DNA of 64,000 bases from Pyrodictiaceae archaeon (GCA_015521735.1 WANQ01000011.1:1-64000); one strand, 5' to 3'; shown: positions 9,092-19,449, numbered from the stretch's first letter. The notes: generated by a model not told the origin, from the sequence alone. Numbers and translations are program-made.

Positions 9092-10204
9092 ATGTCTAGG
9101 CCTACGTTTATACTTGAACCTTATGTACAGATGCGTTACCTTTACGCGAATATGTGTAGAAATATGATTGGTTACGCTTTGCGTATTCTGAGGAGGGCTC
9201 ACTACCTAGACATTAGGGGTGTTGACTCTTTAGGCAACATAGGTGTATATATAGAGTTTAGTAATGTGGTAGATGTGCTTGTTTCCGCTGGTTTCTTCTA
9301 TCATTGCGCTTTTCCGGTCGGGGATTCGCTGAACATGGTGGAGGTTAATCATGACCTTGTACGTCTGCTTACATCGTATCTACCATTTAATAGAGAGGTT
9401 CTTCAGAAACGTAGAGTACTAGTATTAGCTAATCCTCAATGTGTTGGGGAGAATATTCCTCTAGTCTTTTTTAAGCGAGTAGAGACTCTTATGCTTAACA
9501 AGTATAATAGTGAGGAACTAGTGATATGTAAGTGTGGTTTCGGGGAGGACTTCTATAGTTTTCTTGCAAGTTTCTTTCTGAAGCAACAAGGATACATAGT
9601 GTTTCCTGAGGGAACACTTGATCACTTAGTAAACTTCTATGGCGCCCCAGATATCGTTGTGGCCAAGTTAGGTGATTTTCAGGAGAGGCTTGTCGAGGAA
9701 GGCGTTATGGATCGTGGAGCGATAATAACGGAGCTTAACTTAAAGATGTTTAACCAGAAAGAAAGCACTATTAAGTCTAGATGTAGCATAGACTTCAATG
9801 TTGGTGAAACCTATTTTGTCGCAGTAGAGGTTGAGCCTGGTTCTGATAGAGCATCTAGTGGCAGAGGACAGGCTAGGAAATATGCTATGAGTGGATACTT
9901 CAAGTACGGTATGTTGGCATGTCCTGGTAGAGAAGATGACGAAAAATACTACCCTGACCTAGGCTTAATTACGTGGAGAGGAGACGGTAGCATACTTTAC
10001 TACGAACCCGAGGACGTGGATAAAGCGGATCGTTTGAAAGCAAACATGCTCGCCAAGATGGCAAAGAAACTGTTAACGTACATGATTCTAAGAAATACCC
10101 CACTAAACATATTAGCTAACAAATACCATGATAAATCACTAAATGACATAATAGAAGGCATGGATCCCGAAACAATACTAGACTCGCTGTTCGCTACAAT
10201 GTAG
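9092..10204 (+). CDS. Putative PD-(D/E)XK nuclease (370 aa)
   Basis: The C-terminal half has a restriction-endonuclease-like pattern: a helix, FPEG, PD at 186-187, then VAVEVEPG (243-250) with the ExE pair, and a following helix GQARKYA (259-265) typical of this fold. The N-terminal 150 residues have no recognised domain. It is divergent from the HerA-like gene, with a short AT-rich promoter between them. Candidate roles are DNA processing, restriction or superinfection exclusion; I cannot choose. Confidence 0.55.
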   Translation: MSRPTFILEPYVQMRYLYANMCRNMIGYALRILRRAHYLDIRGVDSLGNIGVYIEFSNVVDVLVSAGFFYHCAFPVGDSLNMVEVNHDLVRLLTSYLPFNREVLQKRRVLVLANPQCVGENIPLVFFKRVETLMLNKYNSEELVICKCGFGEDFYSFLASFFLKQQGYIVFPEGTLDHLVNFYGAPDIVVAKLGDFQERLVEEGVMDRGAIITELNLKMFNQKESTIKSRCSIDFNVGETYFVAVEVEPGSDRASSGRGQARKYAMSGYFKYGMLACPGREDDEKYYPDLGLITWRGDGSILYYEPEDVDKADRLKANMLAKMAKKLLTYMILRNTPLNILANKYHDKSLNDIIEGMDPETILDSLFATM

Positions 10205-10406
10205 TCTATAGTACCTGCTTACTTAACTTAACTATTAACCAATACTTTTAAATCTATGGGCATGTCTATGACGTCACATGACTAATTCGAGATGCTTCCT
10301 AAAATAAATGTTTTTATTAGAGTCAGGATGTGCTTCATCGAATACTGTTGTGCCCTTATGTATTCAGGAATGTTAGGAATAAGTATTAGTTCACGTAAAC
10401 TGAGAA

Positions 10407-11264
10407 GTGGTGGAGATTGTGGATTATCTAATAAGAATTCTATGTACGCGTATTATAGAACTAATCGAAAAGAATAATATTAAAAGGATATACCAAAGAG
10501 GTGGAAGAGGCTCAATTATAGCAACTTGTTGTGGATACGTTGACTGCAGCCACCTGCGTAGTATAGTATTAACTAATAATCCAAACAGAATTGATAAAGA
10601 TTCAGTTTATGAACTATACCTTATGCTAGAATTAGGTAGTACATGTGGTATTGAAAGCGAGGAGATAGTTATGCATGATAAGACAAGTGAGATTTCACTT
10701 ATCATGAGATGTAATGGAAAATATTATGGTGTCATATGGAGGCCTTCAGAGAATCTTGGATGGATAATATCATTCTTAAGTGAAGGTAAAAACATTAAAA
10801 ATAATAATATCTTATTACAAGTATTGAAAAGAGACTATGGTTTGAGTGATTGTGAGATAGATATTCTATCCGAGATTATCTCCAGAAGTAGATCCCATGA
10901 TAATCCTGATATAGCTGTAGTAGGTGTAGAAGGTGGATTCTCTAGTCGTGATGAAATAAAGAAACCATTAAGGAATAGTATAGTACTTGTTGAAGCAAAG
11001 ACTAGTATTGAAACAAGTACTTGCATGGATGTTATTAATCAGGTAATAGGCTATGCATTATTAAGTAAGCCTTATGGAGCAAAGGTGATTCTCGCTTTAG
11101 CTGAAGGCTTTCCTTGTAGAACTCGTCTTGAAAATAGACTAATGCAGTTAGTTAAGTGCACTGACCTAAGGGATCGTATAGTCGTTATCGAGAATCTAAG
11201 ACCAGACAACGATAACGCTGTTACAAAATATAAGAATTTGATCAGGAAGATACTATGCACTTAA
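10407..11264 (+). CDS. Putative PD-(D/E)XK nuclease (285 aa)
   Basis: A second nuclease-fold candidate just downstream of the previous one. NPDIA at 167-171 supplies the Asp, and IVLVEAK (192-198) the Glu and Lys, followed by a helix with VINQVIGYALL. The N-terminal 150 residues are unassigned. Start is GTG at 10407 or the next codon. The 200-bp gap to the upstream gene contains AT-rich promoter-like DNA. Codon and base use is more AT-rich than in the large secretion genes. Confidence 0.55.
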   Translation: MVEIVDYLIRILCTRIIELIEKNNIKRIYQRGGRGSIIATCCGYVDCSHLRSIVLTNNPNRIDKDSVYELYLMLELGSTCGIESEEIVMHDKTSEISLIMRCNGKYYGVIWRPSENLGWIISFLSEGKNIKNNNILLQVLKRDYGLSDCEIDILSEIISRSRSHDNPDIAVVGVEGGFSSRDEIKKPLRNSIVLVEAKTSIETSTCMDVINQVIGYALLSKPYGAKVILALAEGFPCRTRLENRLMQLVKCTDLRDRIVVIENLRPDNDNAVTKYKNLIRKILCT

Positions 11265-11377
11265 CTTGTTGTCATCTAATATTACTTAGTAACTTAGTAC
11301 ATAGCGGTTGTTACGAGAAACTTTAATTGTCTTACTAAACTTTATTAGAACGGTATGGTTTTATTAAACTTAAATCC

Positions 11378-13141
11378 TTAGATAAGTTTCATCCTTCTAG
11401 CCATGTGTGCAAGGAATGCTAATGTTCCTGCCAGTACTGTTAGTATTATTGACTCCTTTAACCCTAGCCTGAACTCTTCCGTAGACCCTACTTTTACTAC
11501 AATGGTGTTAGTATTGTTGTAGATGTCTTCTGCTGTTACCGTTACCGTCCCGTTATAGTCCTTTGGAATCCATATACCTATTGTATAGTTACCCGTCATA
11601 GGAGTATAGTTCACTACTCTACTACCATAAGCTATTGTTACAGTCCTAATCCTTGTCCTATCGCTTACACTTACTGTTAGGAACCTGTTCCATGGATTCC
11701 ACTTATAGGTTATCTCTGGTGAATGGGTATCTATTATGACCGTTCTCTCCAGTATTGTTACTGGGCATAGGTCTTCTACATGGAGTCTATACTTACCGTA
11801 GCCCAATGTAGCGTTAAGGCATCTTCCTGGAGGTCTATTAAGGTAGTATATTGTCCCGCTAGGCCCTGTGAGAAACCTTGCATTGTTTACCAGGACCTCC
11901 ACTCCCTGTAATGGTTCTCCGTAGTCGTCTACTACTCTTAGTACTAGCCATGAACAATTACAGTACAATGGTATCTTGGAAGTAAATACCTGCTTCCCGT
12001 GGACATCGTCTTCGGCTTCTACCTCTACCATGATTGCTCCATGGATTGCTAGTAGGTCCCAGACTACTTCCCCAGTCAACGTTATAGACTCGTTGTTGTA
12101 TAGTGGGTGGAATTCGTGTTTAAGCGGTATGCTGGGCTCAGTGTGATAGAATAACAGCTTAGATCCATTAACTGTTAAGTTCTCTACTTGTATCCTCACA
12201 GTAATATTCTCGGCTAAATACTGGCCAATGTTGACATTAAGCAGAGTATAATTTCCGATAGTCCATCTAGGCCAAGGTGGTAGCCCTACCTGTACTCTTA
12301 ACCACTTGTCCTCTACGGTAGCCGTGGTTAAGACATACGTTACGTTCCTTGGGACAACACTGACCGGGACGATTAATTCTTGGGCATAGTACACCTTAGT
12401 CTTAACGTACTTTGGTAGGACTACTACGTTAGCATATGAGGTGTATGAGGATACTGTTAGTTTTAGTGTTGTATTAGCTTTAGCCCTGAACTCTACGCTT
12501 CTACGCTCACCACCACTTATACTAATTGCTGTTTTCTGGTCTAGGTATTCTAGTCTAGCGTTAACTACAACTGTTTTCGGGGCATTAAACGATAGCTTCA
12601 CGGTGAAGTTATCGTTGTAGTAGACTGGGTTATAGAACGTAGCTGTTAGGTTATAGGTGGTGTTGTTAGCCCCAGGTAATTGCAGTAATATCGTGGTTGG
12701 AGTCCTGGTTACGTTGTTCCTCCTCCACTCCCAAACCCAGTATCTAATACTGTACTTCACGGTATAGTTGCCCAAGGGAGCACTGCTATCAGGGCCTACT
12801 GGTCCAGGTACATAGAACTCATGCATCAGATACACCTTCTCTTTAGGGCCAAGGCTAAATGGGCAGGAATAGTTCTTGTATACCAGCTTAAACGGCCCTG
12901 AATCCACTACAACGCTTACGTTATAGATTGTCGTGTCTGCTGGACACTTCTCACAGTAGTCTACGTCTTCTTCACTCAAAGTGTTCTCTAACGCTATTGT
13001 ATTGTTGAATACCATGACACGGTAAACGTTTCGGCCAGGTAGTGGTGAGTCAAAGCTGTGCTCATACACATTGAGATACTCTCCATGGGCTAGGATAGGT
13101 ACAACTAGGAGTAGGATTAGTACAGGTATAACAGGCTTCAT
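11378..13141 (-). CDS. Large secreted, membrane-anchored glycoprotein-like protein
   Basis: A 587-aa protein with an N-terminal signal peptide (hydrophobic 4-18, then A-H-G), beta-rich repeats with many N-x-S/T sequons, an Ig/carboxypeptidase-regulatory-like stretch near 410-470, and a C-terminal membrane helix followed by basic residues (about 565-587). It should be displayed on the cell surface and anchored at its C-terminus. Its ATG overlaps the stop of the upstream zinc-ribbon gene (TAATG), so the two are translationally coupled. It may be part of the transfer apparatus exterior or an adhesin. Confidence 0.65.
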   Translation of the reverse strand: MKPVIPVLILLLVVPILAHGEYLNVYEHSFDSPLPGRNVYRVMVFNNTIALENTLSEEDVDYCEKCPADTTIYNVSVVVDSGPFKLVYKNYSCPFSLGPKEKVYLMHEFYVPGPVGPDSSAPLGNYTVKYSIRYWVWEWRRNNVTRTPTTILLQLPGANNTTYNLTATFYNPVYYNDNFTVKLSFNAPKTVVVNARLEYLDQKTAISISGGERRSVEFRAKANTTLKLTVSSYTSYANVVVLPKYVKTKVYYAQELIVPVSVVPRNVTYVLTTATVEDKWLRVQVGLPPWPRWTIGNYTLLNVNIGQYLAENITVRIQVENLTVNGSKLLFYHTEPSIPLKHEFHPLYNNESITLTGEVVWDLLAIHGAIMVEVEAEDDVHGKQVFTSKIPLYCNCSWLVLRVVDDYGEPLQGVEVLVNNARFLTGPSGTIYYLNRPPGRCLNATLGYGKYRLHVEDLCPVTILERTVIIDTHSPEITYKWNPWNRFLTVSVSDRTRIRTVTIAYGSRVVNYTPMTGNYTIGIWIPKDYNGTVTVTAEDIYNNTNTIVVKVGSTEEFRLGLKESIILTVLAGTLAFLAHMARRMKLI

Positions 13142-13545
13142 TATCCATCAACCACCGGTGAAGCTACGAGCACGCTTACTCCATCGTTACTCTTCTCCTC
13201 CACCCTAAACTCAATACCATGCACTTTGCCCAACACTTCAATTAACTCCTCATCACTTAGATCACCTGGCTCCACTACATCACATCCACTTAGATCCCTA
13301 CTACATAGCAGTCTAACCTTCCTCCCACTACTTAAAACAACTATAATTTCCCTAATCTGTTCAGGAAAACTTTTGGTAGTAGTGGTAGTAGTACTAGTAG
13401 TAGTGGTAGTAGAAGTTCTACTACTACCACTCTCTATAGAGAAGGATGGATTCCTGATCTTGGAGAAACAGTTAGGGCATGTAATAAAACGTCTTCTACT
13501 ACGGGTAAACCAGGTATAACCACACTTAGGGCATGTGACCTGCAT
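13141..13545 (-). CDS. Zinc-ribbon protein with Thr-rich linker (134 aa)
   Basis: Two CxxC pairs at the N-terminus (CPKC, CPNC) form a zinc ribbon. A Ser/Thr linker of consecutive Thr codons follows, then a 70-residue globular acidic C-terminal domain. A truncated copy of this gene lies at 44563-44745. The Thr tract makes the DNA look like a trinucleotide microsatellite. Function unknown; the ribbon could bind nucleic acid or a partner of the coupled surface-protein operon. Confidence 0.7.
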   Translation of the reverse strand: MQVTCPKCGYTWFTRSRRRFITCPNCFSKIRNPSFSIESGSSRTSTTTTTSTTTTTTKSFPEQIREIIVVLSSGRKVRLLCSRDLSGCDVVEPGDLSDEELIEVLGKVHGIEFRVEEKSNDGVSVLVASPVVDG

Positions 13546-13618
13546 ATTCGGGTCCCGGTATGAGTGAAGGAGAGGGAGAAAACCATTAAATAATGGAGTT
13601 TAGTTGGAGGAAAAATAA

Positions 13619-13843
13619 CTACATGAAACTTGTCGGGCTATTGTTAGTGTTATAATTTACTATCTGCTTCATTAGTTCAAGCATCTTTTCCCTGGCTTCG
13701 TGATAGTTCTCTGCCTCAACTTCGACGATCATTACGATGCTGCTACAGTACTCTACCATACGTTGACCGTAGACCTCTAATGCCTCGTCTATGTCGAGCA
13801 CCTTATCCTCGCATTTAACGAACTCGAAAATATACCTGGACAT
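13619..13843 (-). CDS. Small acidic hypothetical protein (74 aa)
   Basis: Short acidic protein with alternating strand/helix character and a helix EAREKMLELMKQIV near the C-terminus. No known domain seen. It is in line with the neighbouring minus-strand genes and 12 bp from the membrane-protein gene upstream, consistent with one operon. Confidence 0.6.
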   Translation of the reverse strand: MSRYIFEFVKCEDKVLDIDEALEVYGQRMVEYCSSIVMIVEVEAENYHEAREKMLELMKQIVNYNTNNSPTSFM

Positions 13844-13855
13844 GAGCGCCGATCC

Positions 13856-14248
13856 TCACTTCCTCAGCAAGCCCGTTATCAAACCTATGAAGAACCCTAA
13901 TGTTACTGGTCCAACCATTAATAGTCCTAGAGTATTAATGAAGCCTAGTACAAGGTCTTTGAACTGACTAGCTGTTACACCTATCTTTACTAGGAAGTCT
14001 TCTACGCTACCACCAAGACTCCAAACATTTAGTAATGCTCCAATAACAAGTAATGCTATAAACGCTAAGATATACCTAGCCATCCGGGCCATAACATAGC
14101 CTAGAACAGCACTCAATAGTATCTCGACACCAATAGCTATTGCTACCCTGGGGCTAGATAGTATTGAAACAACAATATCTCCAACGTCGAAACCAGTAAT
14201 ATTAGTACTAGCCATATACACAGGCTCTAACCCGAACACAGCCAACAC
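13856..14248 (-). CDS. Small polytopic membrane protein (130 aa)
   Basis: Three hydrophobic segments (about 28-50, 55-75 and 100-127) with short polar loops. No catalytic motif. An alternative start is the Met at residue 12. The small multispan form recalls accessory proteins of T4SS-like or Ced-type DNA transport machines, but no specific match is claimed. Confidence 0.6.
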   Translation of the reverse strand: MLAVFGLEPVYMASTNITGFDVGDIVVSILSSPRVAIAIGVEILLSAVLGYVMARMARYILAFIALLVIGALLNVWSLGGSVEDFLVKIGVTASQFKDLVLGFINTLGLLMVGPVTLGFFIGLITGLLRK

Positions 14249-14382
14249 CGATAAGTATCAGAAACCCGGGAGAAGCGCATAGTGATGGGTAGACACTTTC
14301 ATCAGCATTTATATATTTTAGCTATAGTATTGTATATCAGAAGTGTAGCGTTGGGAATACTTGTTACGGAGGGTCTGAGGGG

Positions 14383-15186
14383 TTGGAGTACCTAGTATTT
14401 GCTTTACTAGAAAGAGTTAGGCCAGGTGACTGGGCCAGATATAGGGGTTTATTTCAAACATTGAGGTTTAGGTATCCTATAGTAGTTATTAACAAGAAGT
14501 ATAGGGGTAGGGTTAAAGGAAAGATCGTAGCCTTCCTTAAGCGTCACGAAGACGTATGGTTGAAGGCCTACGAGCTACTTGGCTGGAAGGTTGTAGAGAG
14601 GTATGAAATGGGCTTAGACGAGTTTAGGAGTAAATATGAAGGGCTTAAGAAGTTCTTGGAAACTATAAAAGGGTTTGATAATCTACCTAATTGGCTAAGT
14701 GAGTCCCTTAAGCCAATGATAGCTTTAGGAGACCTCCCGTTAGACAAGGCTTTTGCCTTCTTAGACTCTATTGAGAAAACCTTTAAAGAATACATGGAGG
14801 CCCCGAAAGCACTAGTTGACGCTAAGGCCGCTAAAACCAGGTTCCAGAGACTCCTAAGGACATCAACAATAGCTGCCCTAGCTATAAGAGGCACAGATAA
14901 GAAAGCACTTAAGAAAGAGATCACAAGGATCCTAGGAATAATGTTATCTAGAGGTATAGTACCTGTAGATTATTCATACAACTACATCATAGTAGCTAAG
15001 AAGAGACTTACTGTTAGAGGACATAGAAAGAACTGGCTATCAACTCTAGAGTACGACCCAATAGACGTACTAAAAGGACTAGAGGCTAGACCCGCCATAG
15101 TCTTCTTGCCTCAAGAAAAAATAAAAGAATTAGTGTTCGAAGAAAGAGATCTCGGCTGGGGCCTTAGCGTCTTCGAGAGAGCATGA
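14383..15186 (+). CDS. Hypothetical protein (267 aa)
   Basis: A basic, alpha-helical, soluble protein starting at TTG with a good ribosome binding site (GAGGGG) just upstream. No recognised motif. It is one of the few + strand genes in this region and overlaps the 3' end of the convergent ATPase gene by 23 bp. Confidence 0.65.
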   Translation: MEYLVFALLERVRPGDWARYRGLFQTLRFRYPIVVINKKYRGRVKGKIVAFLKRHEDVWLKAYELLGWKVVERYEMGLDEFRSKYEGLKKFLETIKGFDNLPNWLSESLKPMIALGDLPLDKAFAFLDSIEKTFKEYMEAPKALVDAKAAKTRFQRLLRTSTIAALAIRGTDKKALKKEITRILGIMLSRGIVPVDYSYNYIIVAKKRLTVRGHRKNWLSTLEYDPIDVLKGLEARPAIVFLPQEKIKELVFEERDLGWGLSVFERA

Positions 15187-16786
15187 ATGCTCTAATTGCG
15201 CTGTCCCTGGAACGTGGTGCTGGTCTAACATACTTCTCTAGCAATGAGCGTAATTCGGTAGGCGTTATGGCTCCAGAAAGTATTGGCGCGTAGAAGTACT
15301 TTAGCTTGCTATCCTTAGGTGCAGGTAGCCTTATTAACGCGTATCGCTCCATACCTAGGGCGTCTCTTAACCCTCTATCATCTATATCTTCCGTAACCAC
15401 ACCGATTACTTGAGCATTAGGCAATATTGTTAATATGTCGTCGATTTTCTTCTTAACCTCGTTCGGTCTTTCGACAACTATTCCTGACTTGCGTGTAGTT
15501 AGTGGAGGTATTATAGCGACTACTGTTTCTTCATTAACCACATAGTACTCTATTGTCCTCCATTTTACTTCACCGCCTTCTACACGGTATTTTCTTGTCT
15601 TCTTTAGCTGAGCTCCTTTTAGTTCCATTATCTTATTGACTGTGGCTTCTAAGAGTTCCTTGTAGAAATGATGAGGTTTTGCGACATTGTTACGTTTGCT
15701 AACTAGCTCCTTGTACTTAGTAATTATGTTAATATAACTTGGCTCTGCTTTTACCTTATCTCCGTTAAAGGTCAACCAGAGGTATCTTGACTCGTTAGCG
15801 AAGACCCTATAGACACCATACTTAAACGTCTTAACAATAGTCTGGGCTATAAAGCTCTCATCGGCAAGGTCTTCAAGTCTCAGATTTCTTAAATCAGGAT
15901 CCTTTACTATTGATACGTATTTTTCGAAGAAGTCCTTGAACGCCTCCTCAATTACATGTTCATCGACATATCGTTGCCACTCAGTAACTATTGGTACAAC
16001 TGCAGCACCAGGTATGACCTCACCCTTCTCCATAGCCTCTACTATTCTTTTTGCAAATTCTTCGCCTTCATCATAGGATACAGTCAACATAACTAATTTA
16101 TCCCTATACATCTCAAAGAACGTGCCTGCATGTACCCCATGCCCAGTATGAAGTGCTACACTGGTTCTTATAACTGGTGGTCTACTTACGGTATGTACTT
16201 CGAATAAGGTGAATATATCCTCGATTACCTCTTTTCTGCCCCAATCATCCTCGTATAGATCATCAATGATTATCTGTACAGCATCCCAGCCCTTCCTCTC
16301 TAGTTCTTCACGTAAACCATCGATATCCTCTCTTGAGGCTCCAAGCCCCCTACATATAGACTTAATTATACCCTGTCTTAATGCTTCGCTTCTAGGTATC
16401 CTTATCTCTGCTAAATCCTTAAAGGCATATTGCTCTTTTTCATTGATTAGTATTATCTTAGCTCCATACGTATTCTTAGCATAATCTGCTTCTATTCCTA
16501 GTAGGTGTGTTTTTCCTGAAGCCTTAGGACCTATGAGTAGTGTTCCCCTGGCCCCGGCCTTCTGGGTAAACGTTTTAGCTATGTCCATGAATATTGTGCT
16601 CTTCTCATTGTATATGCTATCATAGGGTTTTGCAACAATGTATCTACCATTAACCTTGTACTTAACTTGCTCGGCTTCACCAGATGGCGATATCAATGGG
16701 AATGGGTCTAGTTCCTCTCTCTTCCTCCTATCTAGTTTAGCTAGTTTACTAGCTGGGTCCTGGGACACCTTCTCATCCCTATACAT
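15164..16786 (-). CDS. P-loop ATPase (540 aa), AAA-like
   Basis: Walker A GPKASGKT at 86-93 and Walker B QIIIDDLYED at 171-180 define an AAA-like NTPase. The C-terminal 200 residues have a beta-rich domain of unknown type. It resembles in outline an ORC/Cdc6 or STAND ATPase but lacks motifs I could assign with confidence. It may be the element's replication or partition ATPase, which would otherwise be missing; that is only inference. Confidence 0.65.
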   Translation of the reverse strand: MYRDEKVSQDPASKLAKLDRRKREELDPFPLISPSGEAEQVKYKVNGRYIVAKPYDSIYNEKSTIFMDIAKTFTQKAGARGTLLIGPKASGKTHLLGIEADYAKNTYGAKIILINEKEQYAFKDLAEIRIPRSEALRQGIIKSICRGLGASREDIDGLREELERKGWDAVQIIIDDLYEDDWGRKEVIEDIFTLFEVHTVSRPPVIRTSVALHTGHGVHAGTFFEMYRDKLVMLTVSYDEGEEFAKRIVEAMEKGEVIPGAAVVPIVTEWQRYVDEHVIEEAFKDFFEKYVSIVKDPDLRNLRLEDLADESFIAQTIVKTFKYGVYRVFANESRYLWLTFNGDKVKAEPSYINIITKYKELVSKRNNVAKPHHFYKELLEATVNKIMELKGAQLKKTRKYRVEGGEVKWRTIEYYVVNEETVVAIIPPLTTRKSGIVVERPNEVKKKIDDILTILPNAQVIGVVTEDIDDRGLRDALGMERYALIRLPAPKDSKLKYFYAPILSGAITPTELRSLLEKYVRPAPRSRDSAIRAFMLSRRR

Positions 16787-16979
16787 AGAGTATACGAAGC
16801 AGAGCTTATAAATATATCATCTACACTTAAAATCGCTGCGAAGACACAGAGACATCACAATAAGCTATGCTAATGCATTATTTATGGTACGAGAAGTCGT
16901 ATCTTAGATTTAGAGAAGATCATGAATATAGATGAAGTCTATGATCTATGGATTTATGGATAATTGACGAAGTAGTTGA

Positions 16980-17603
16980 TTATGTTTTTCTCTTTCTTCT
17001 CTTCTTTCTTTCCTTTCGAAGTACATCTTTTATATATTTCTTAAGTTTTTCCTTGATTTCTTGCTCCATGTTGTGGAATTCAATGTATTGTTTGAGTAGT
17101 TTATCTTCTCCTCTATTGTTAAGCCATGCTATGATATCTGCTGGTACTACTAAGTTTTTATCGACGGCTACTATGATCTGTGTAGCAGTATAAGTTTGCT
17201 CGAATAAGTTTTTCTCATTGTTGTCCACGTAAATCCTTAATTGAGTATTAGTATTCGCCTCCTTTGCTATGATGTTCAAAATAGTTGTTGCAATAGATTG
17301 TTGTAATATTTTCTTCCTAACAGTAGTAGGTATACGTGGAAACATGTGTAATAATTCGTCTTCCAACTTGCCCTTGTTAACTTTAAGACATAATAACTTT
17401 ACTTCGCTAGAATGCTTTTGTATAAGGGCTCGAAAAGTGCTTAATGCTATTTTACGTCTTATACCCTTATCTTTCCTCATATGTATATACGGTATGGTGC
17501 TCAAAAGTTTATCAACAATCCTTATGAGTACGTGCTCCCTACATATGATAATCCCATAATACCTACCGTTGTTTGATGAGTCTATTGCTACAGCCATACT
17601 CAC
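16980..17603 (-). CDS. RNase H-fold-like protein (207 aa)
   Basis: Begins with AVAIDSSNNGRYYGIIICREH, the same opening as the protein at 24925-25380 (AVDYSA...YIGVVAAREH). The first-strand Asp, a glycine turn and a later IIVAVDK strand fit an RNase H-like fold, but the full catalytic set is not proven. The C-terminus is a highly basic helix (KERKKRRKRK), suggesting nucleic-acid binding. A GC-rich structured element lies 125 bp upstream (17728-17874). Start is GTG at 17603 or ATG at 17597. Confidence 0.55.
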   Translation of the reverse strand: MSMAVAIDSSNNGRYYGIIICREHVLIRIVDKLLSTIPYIHMRKDKGIRRKIALSTFRALIQKHSSEVKLLCLKVNKGKLEDELLHMFPRIPTTVRKKILQQSIATTILNIIAKEANTNTQLRIYVDNNEKNLFEQTYTATQIIVAVDKNLVVPADIIAWLNNRGEDKLLKQYIEFHNMEQEIKEKLKKYIKDVLRKERKKRRKRKT

Positions 17604-17727
17604 CGTATAGCTCCTAGTAAGAGTATCTGTGTTTTCGGTTTATATTGGTTGCGAGCCCGCAGATATAACGCAATAATATTATCTATTTGTAGTTATAATT
17701 ATTGATGAGGAGGAAAGAGGGAAATCT

Positions 17728-17874
17728 CGGGGCCACATCAGCCGCCTAGACCTCCCGACTACGCTAGCAGTCCCCGCGGCCCCACCTATTACGTAATCGT
17801 AATAGTAGTATGGGGCGCTCGCTCATTAAGTCTAGTAATATACTCGCTCGGAGGTCTAGGCGGGTTCAGCCCCT
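17728..17874. ncRNA. GC-rich multistem structured element
   Basis: Nested complementarity in an AT-rich gap: GGGGC (17729-17733) with GCCCC (17869-17873); a perfect 14-bp pair 17742-17755 with 17850-17863; and an inner hairpin pairing 17779-17784 with 17811-17816 plus CTATTACG (17786-17793) with CGTAATAG (17798-17805). Between the outer stems the minus strand reads CTGA on both sides, possibly a kink-turn. It contains CTCGGAGG (17847-17854), shared with the elements at 25377 and 52739. The rest of 17604-18015 shows no gene. Could be an RNA or a DNA recombination/transfer site. Confidence 0.6.
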
Positions 17875-18015
17875 CATCTACAAGAAAACTAACACAGTAC
17901 ACACTTAAAAAATTTAGCATAACTTAACATAACACGCTATAAGTCTCTATATTATATGAAGATTCTTCCTAAGATTCACTGATAGTTCCAGCATTAATAA
18001 GAAAAAGATGCTAAG

Positions 18016-19263
18016 CTATTCTTGTTCCTCTCCTAGTAGTAGTGTTGTGTTTTCTGGTTTTATCCTCGGGGTGAAGCTACTTGTTGTCTCCGTTATACGT
18101 GTGCTTGCTCCAGCGGTTGCTCCAGCTCCTCCTGTTCCAGCGGTCATGGCTGTCTTTATTGCTTTTTGACCTGACTGTACTATCTTCTGCAGAGTCCCGG
18201 TAATATAACCTGCAATAAATGAGCCAACAGCAACCACTGCGCCCCCACCACCAAACAATGACACTATCAATGGTGTAGCATAGGCAGCAAACATAATAGC
18301 CATACCTACCAACGCTGTAGCTGGATCACTAAACATTTTATTCGTGAACATCCTTATCGCTATAATTCCTATCCTAAAAGCAAAGACTCCGATAATTACT
18401 GCTATGAACGACGAGATGAATAAGTTCCTTAACCTAGTTGCAACTCCGTTAACCCATGGCATGCATTCTAGTGCTAGGATTACTGGTAGGAAGACTGTTA
18501 GAACAGAGAATATTAGTAGTCTTGTAGCAGCTATTACTACCATTGCTATGAGAAACAATAGCAATGCTGGTACAAATACGAATGTTATCAACCCAATAAG
18601 AGATAAGGGGGCAAATAACGCCCAGGCAATAACTGGTGGAAGTACCCATGCTTCGAATTCTGCTACGATAAATACAATCATATGATAGATGTACTTAACT
18701 AATGGAAGGAATATTATGGTTATAATTCCTCTCCTTAGTATCCGAAGCGCTGTAGTAGTCTCTATTCCGCGTTCTAGTATGTATGCTGCGAAAGCTATGA
18801 GCATACCTAGACCTAATAGCCCGTATGCTATCTTTAGCGACAAATCCATTAACGAGGAAAACTCTTCACCTAAATCCAAAATATAATATTTCGCGTCAGG
18901 GCTGGGCTCAAGGCCCAGTTCTTTGAATACATCAGAGTCAGCGGGAACGCCTAGAAATAATCGTGTAAAGGGTGAAGCTGTTTGATTTATTAACAGGTTA
19001 GCCCAATCTCTAGTCGCGTTAACCTGTTCTTCAAGCCAATTCTTTGTAACATTAATAAAACTCTCAGGGAGCTCTAGGGGCCACTTCAGTATTTCCTCAA
19101 TCATGTTACTTATCCGCGACAGCCAGCACGGAATATCAAGTAAACCACACTTACGCTCCTCAGACGAACTATTCTCGTCTTCACCTACTACAACAAGACT
19201 ACTAAACAATATAATTACTAGTAACAGGGATACCATAAATAACCTAATGAAATAGCGCCACAT
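18016..19263 (-). CDS. VirB6/CedA-like polytopic membrane protein
   Basis: A 415-aa protein with an N-terminal signal-like helix (6-27), an extracellular Cys-containing domain (30-125), then about six membrane helices (130-375) with two long hydrophobic hairpins, and a Gly/Ala/Thr-rich cytosolic tail. This layout resembles VirB6/TrbL of type IV secretion and CedA of the crenarchaeal DNA import system, which form the inner-membrane channel. It sits downstream of the VirB2-B3-B4-like genes on the same strand. Assignment rests on topology and neighbourhood. Confidence 0.6.
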   Translation of the reverse strand: MWRYFIRLFMVSLLLVIILFSSLVVVGEDENSSSEERKCGLLDIPCWLSRISNMIEEILKWPLELPESFINVTKNWLEEQVNATRDWANLLINQTASPFTRLFLGVPADSDVFKELGLEPSPDAKYYILDLGEEFSSLMDLSLKIAYGLLGLGMLIAFAAYILERGIETTTALRILRRGIITIIFLPLVKYIYHMIVFIVAEFEAWVLPPVIAWALFAPLSLIGLITFVFVPALLLFLIAMVVIAATRLLIFSVLTVFLPVILALECMPWVNGVATRLRNLFISSFIAVIIGVFAFRIGIIAIRMFTNKMFSDPATALVGMAIMFAAYATPLIVSLFGGGGAVVAVGSFIAGYITGTLQKIVQSGQKAIKTAMTAGTGGAGATAGASTRITETTSSFTPRIKPENTTLLLGEEQE

Positions 19264-19449
19264 ATTGAGTCCCAGTAATAGGAGAAGAACTGGGAGACAC
19301 CAAGGATACAGCTATCTTCTAATACTAATGGTATGAGTAAGGACATTCAATGTTAGTGCGGATATTATGTATGTGAAGACAAGTCAATGTTAAAACATTA
19401 ATTAAAAGAACCCATAAAAATATGGTATATAGCACATGGCTTTCCATTT

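Noticed and set aside
13377..13440. Trinucleotide microsatellite-like tract
   Set aside because: It is the Thr-codon tract of a real gene, translated as a linker; the copy at 44621 is a gene remnant.
18344..18685. Antisense ORF opposite the VirB6-like gene
   Set aside because: No domain; composition mirrors the gene on the other strand.
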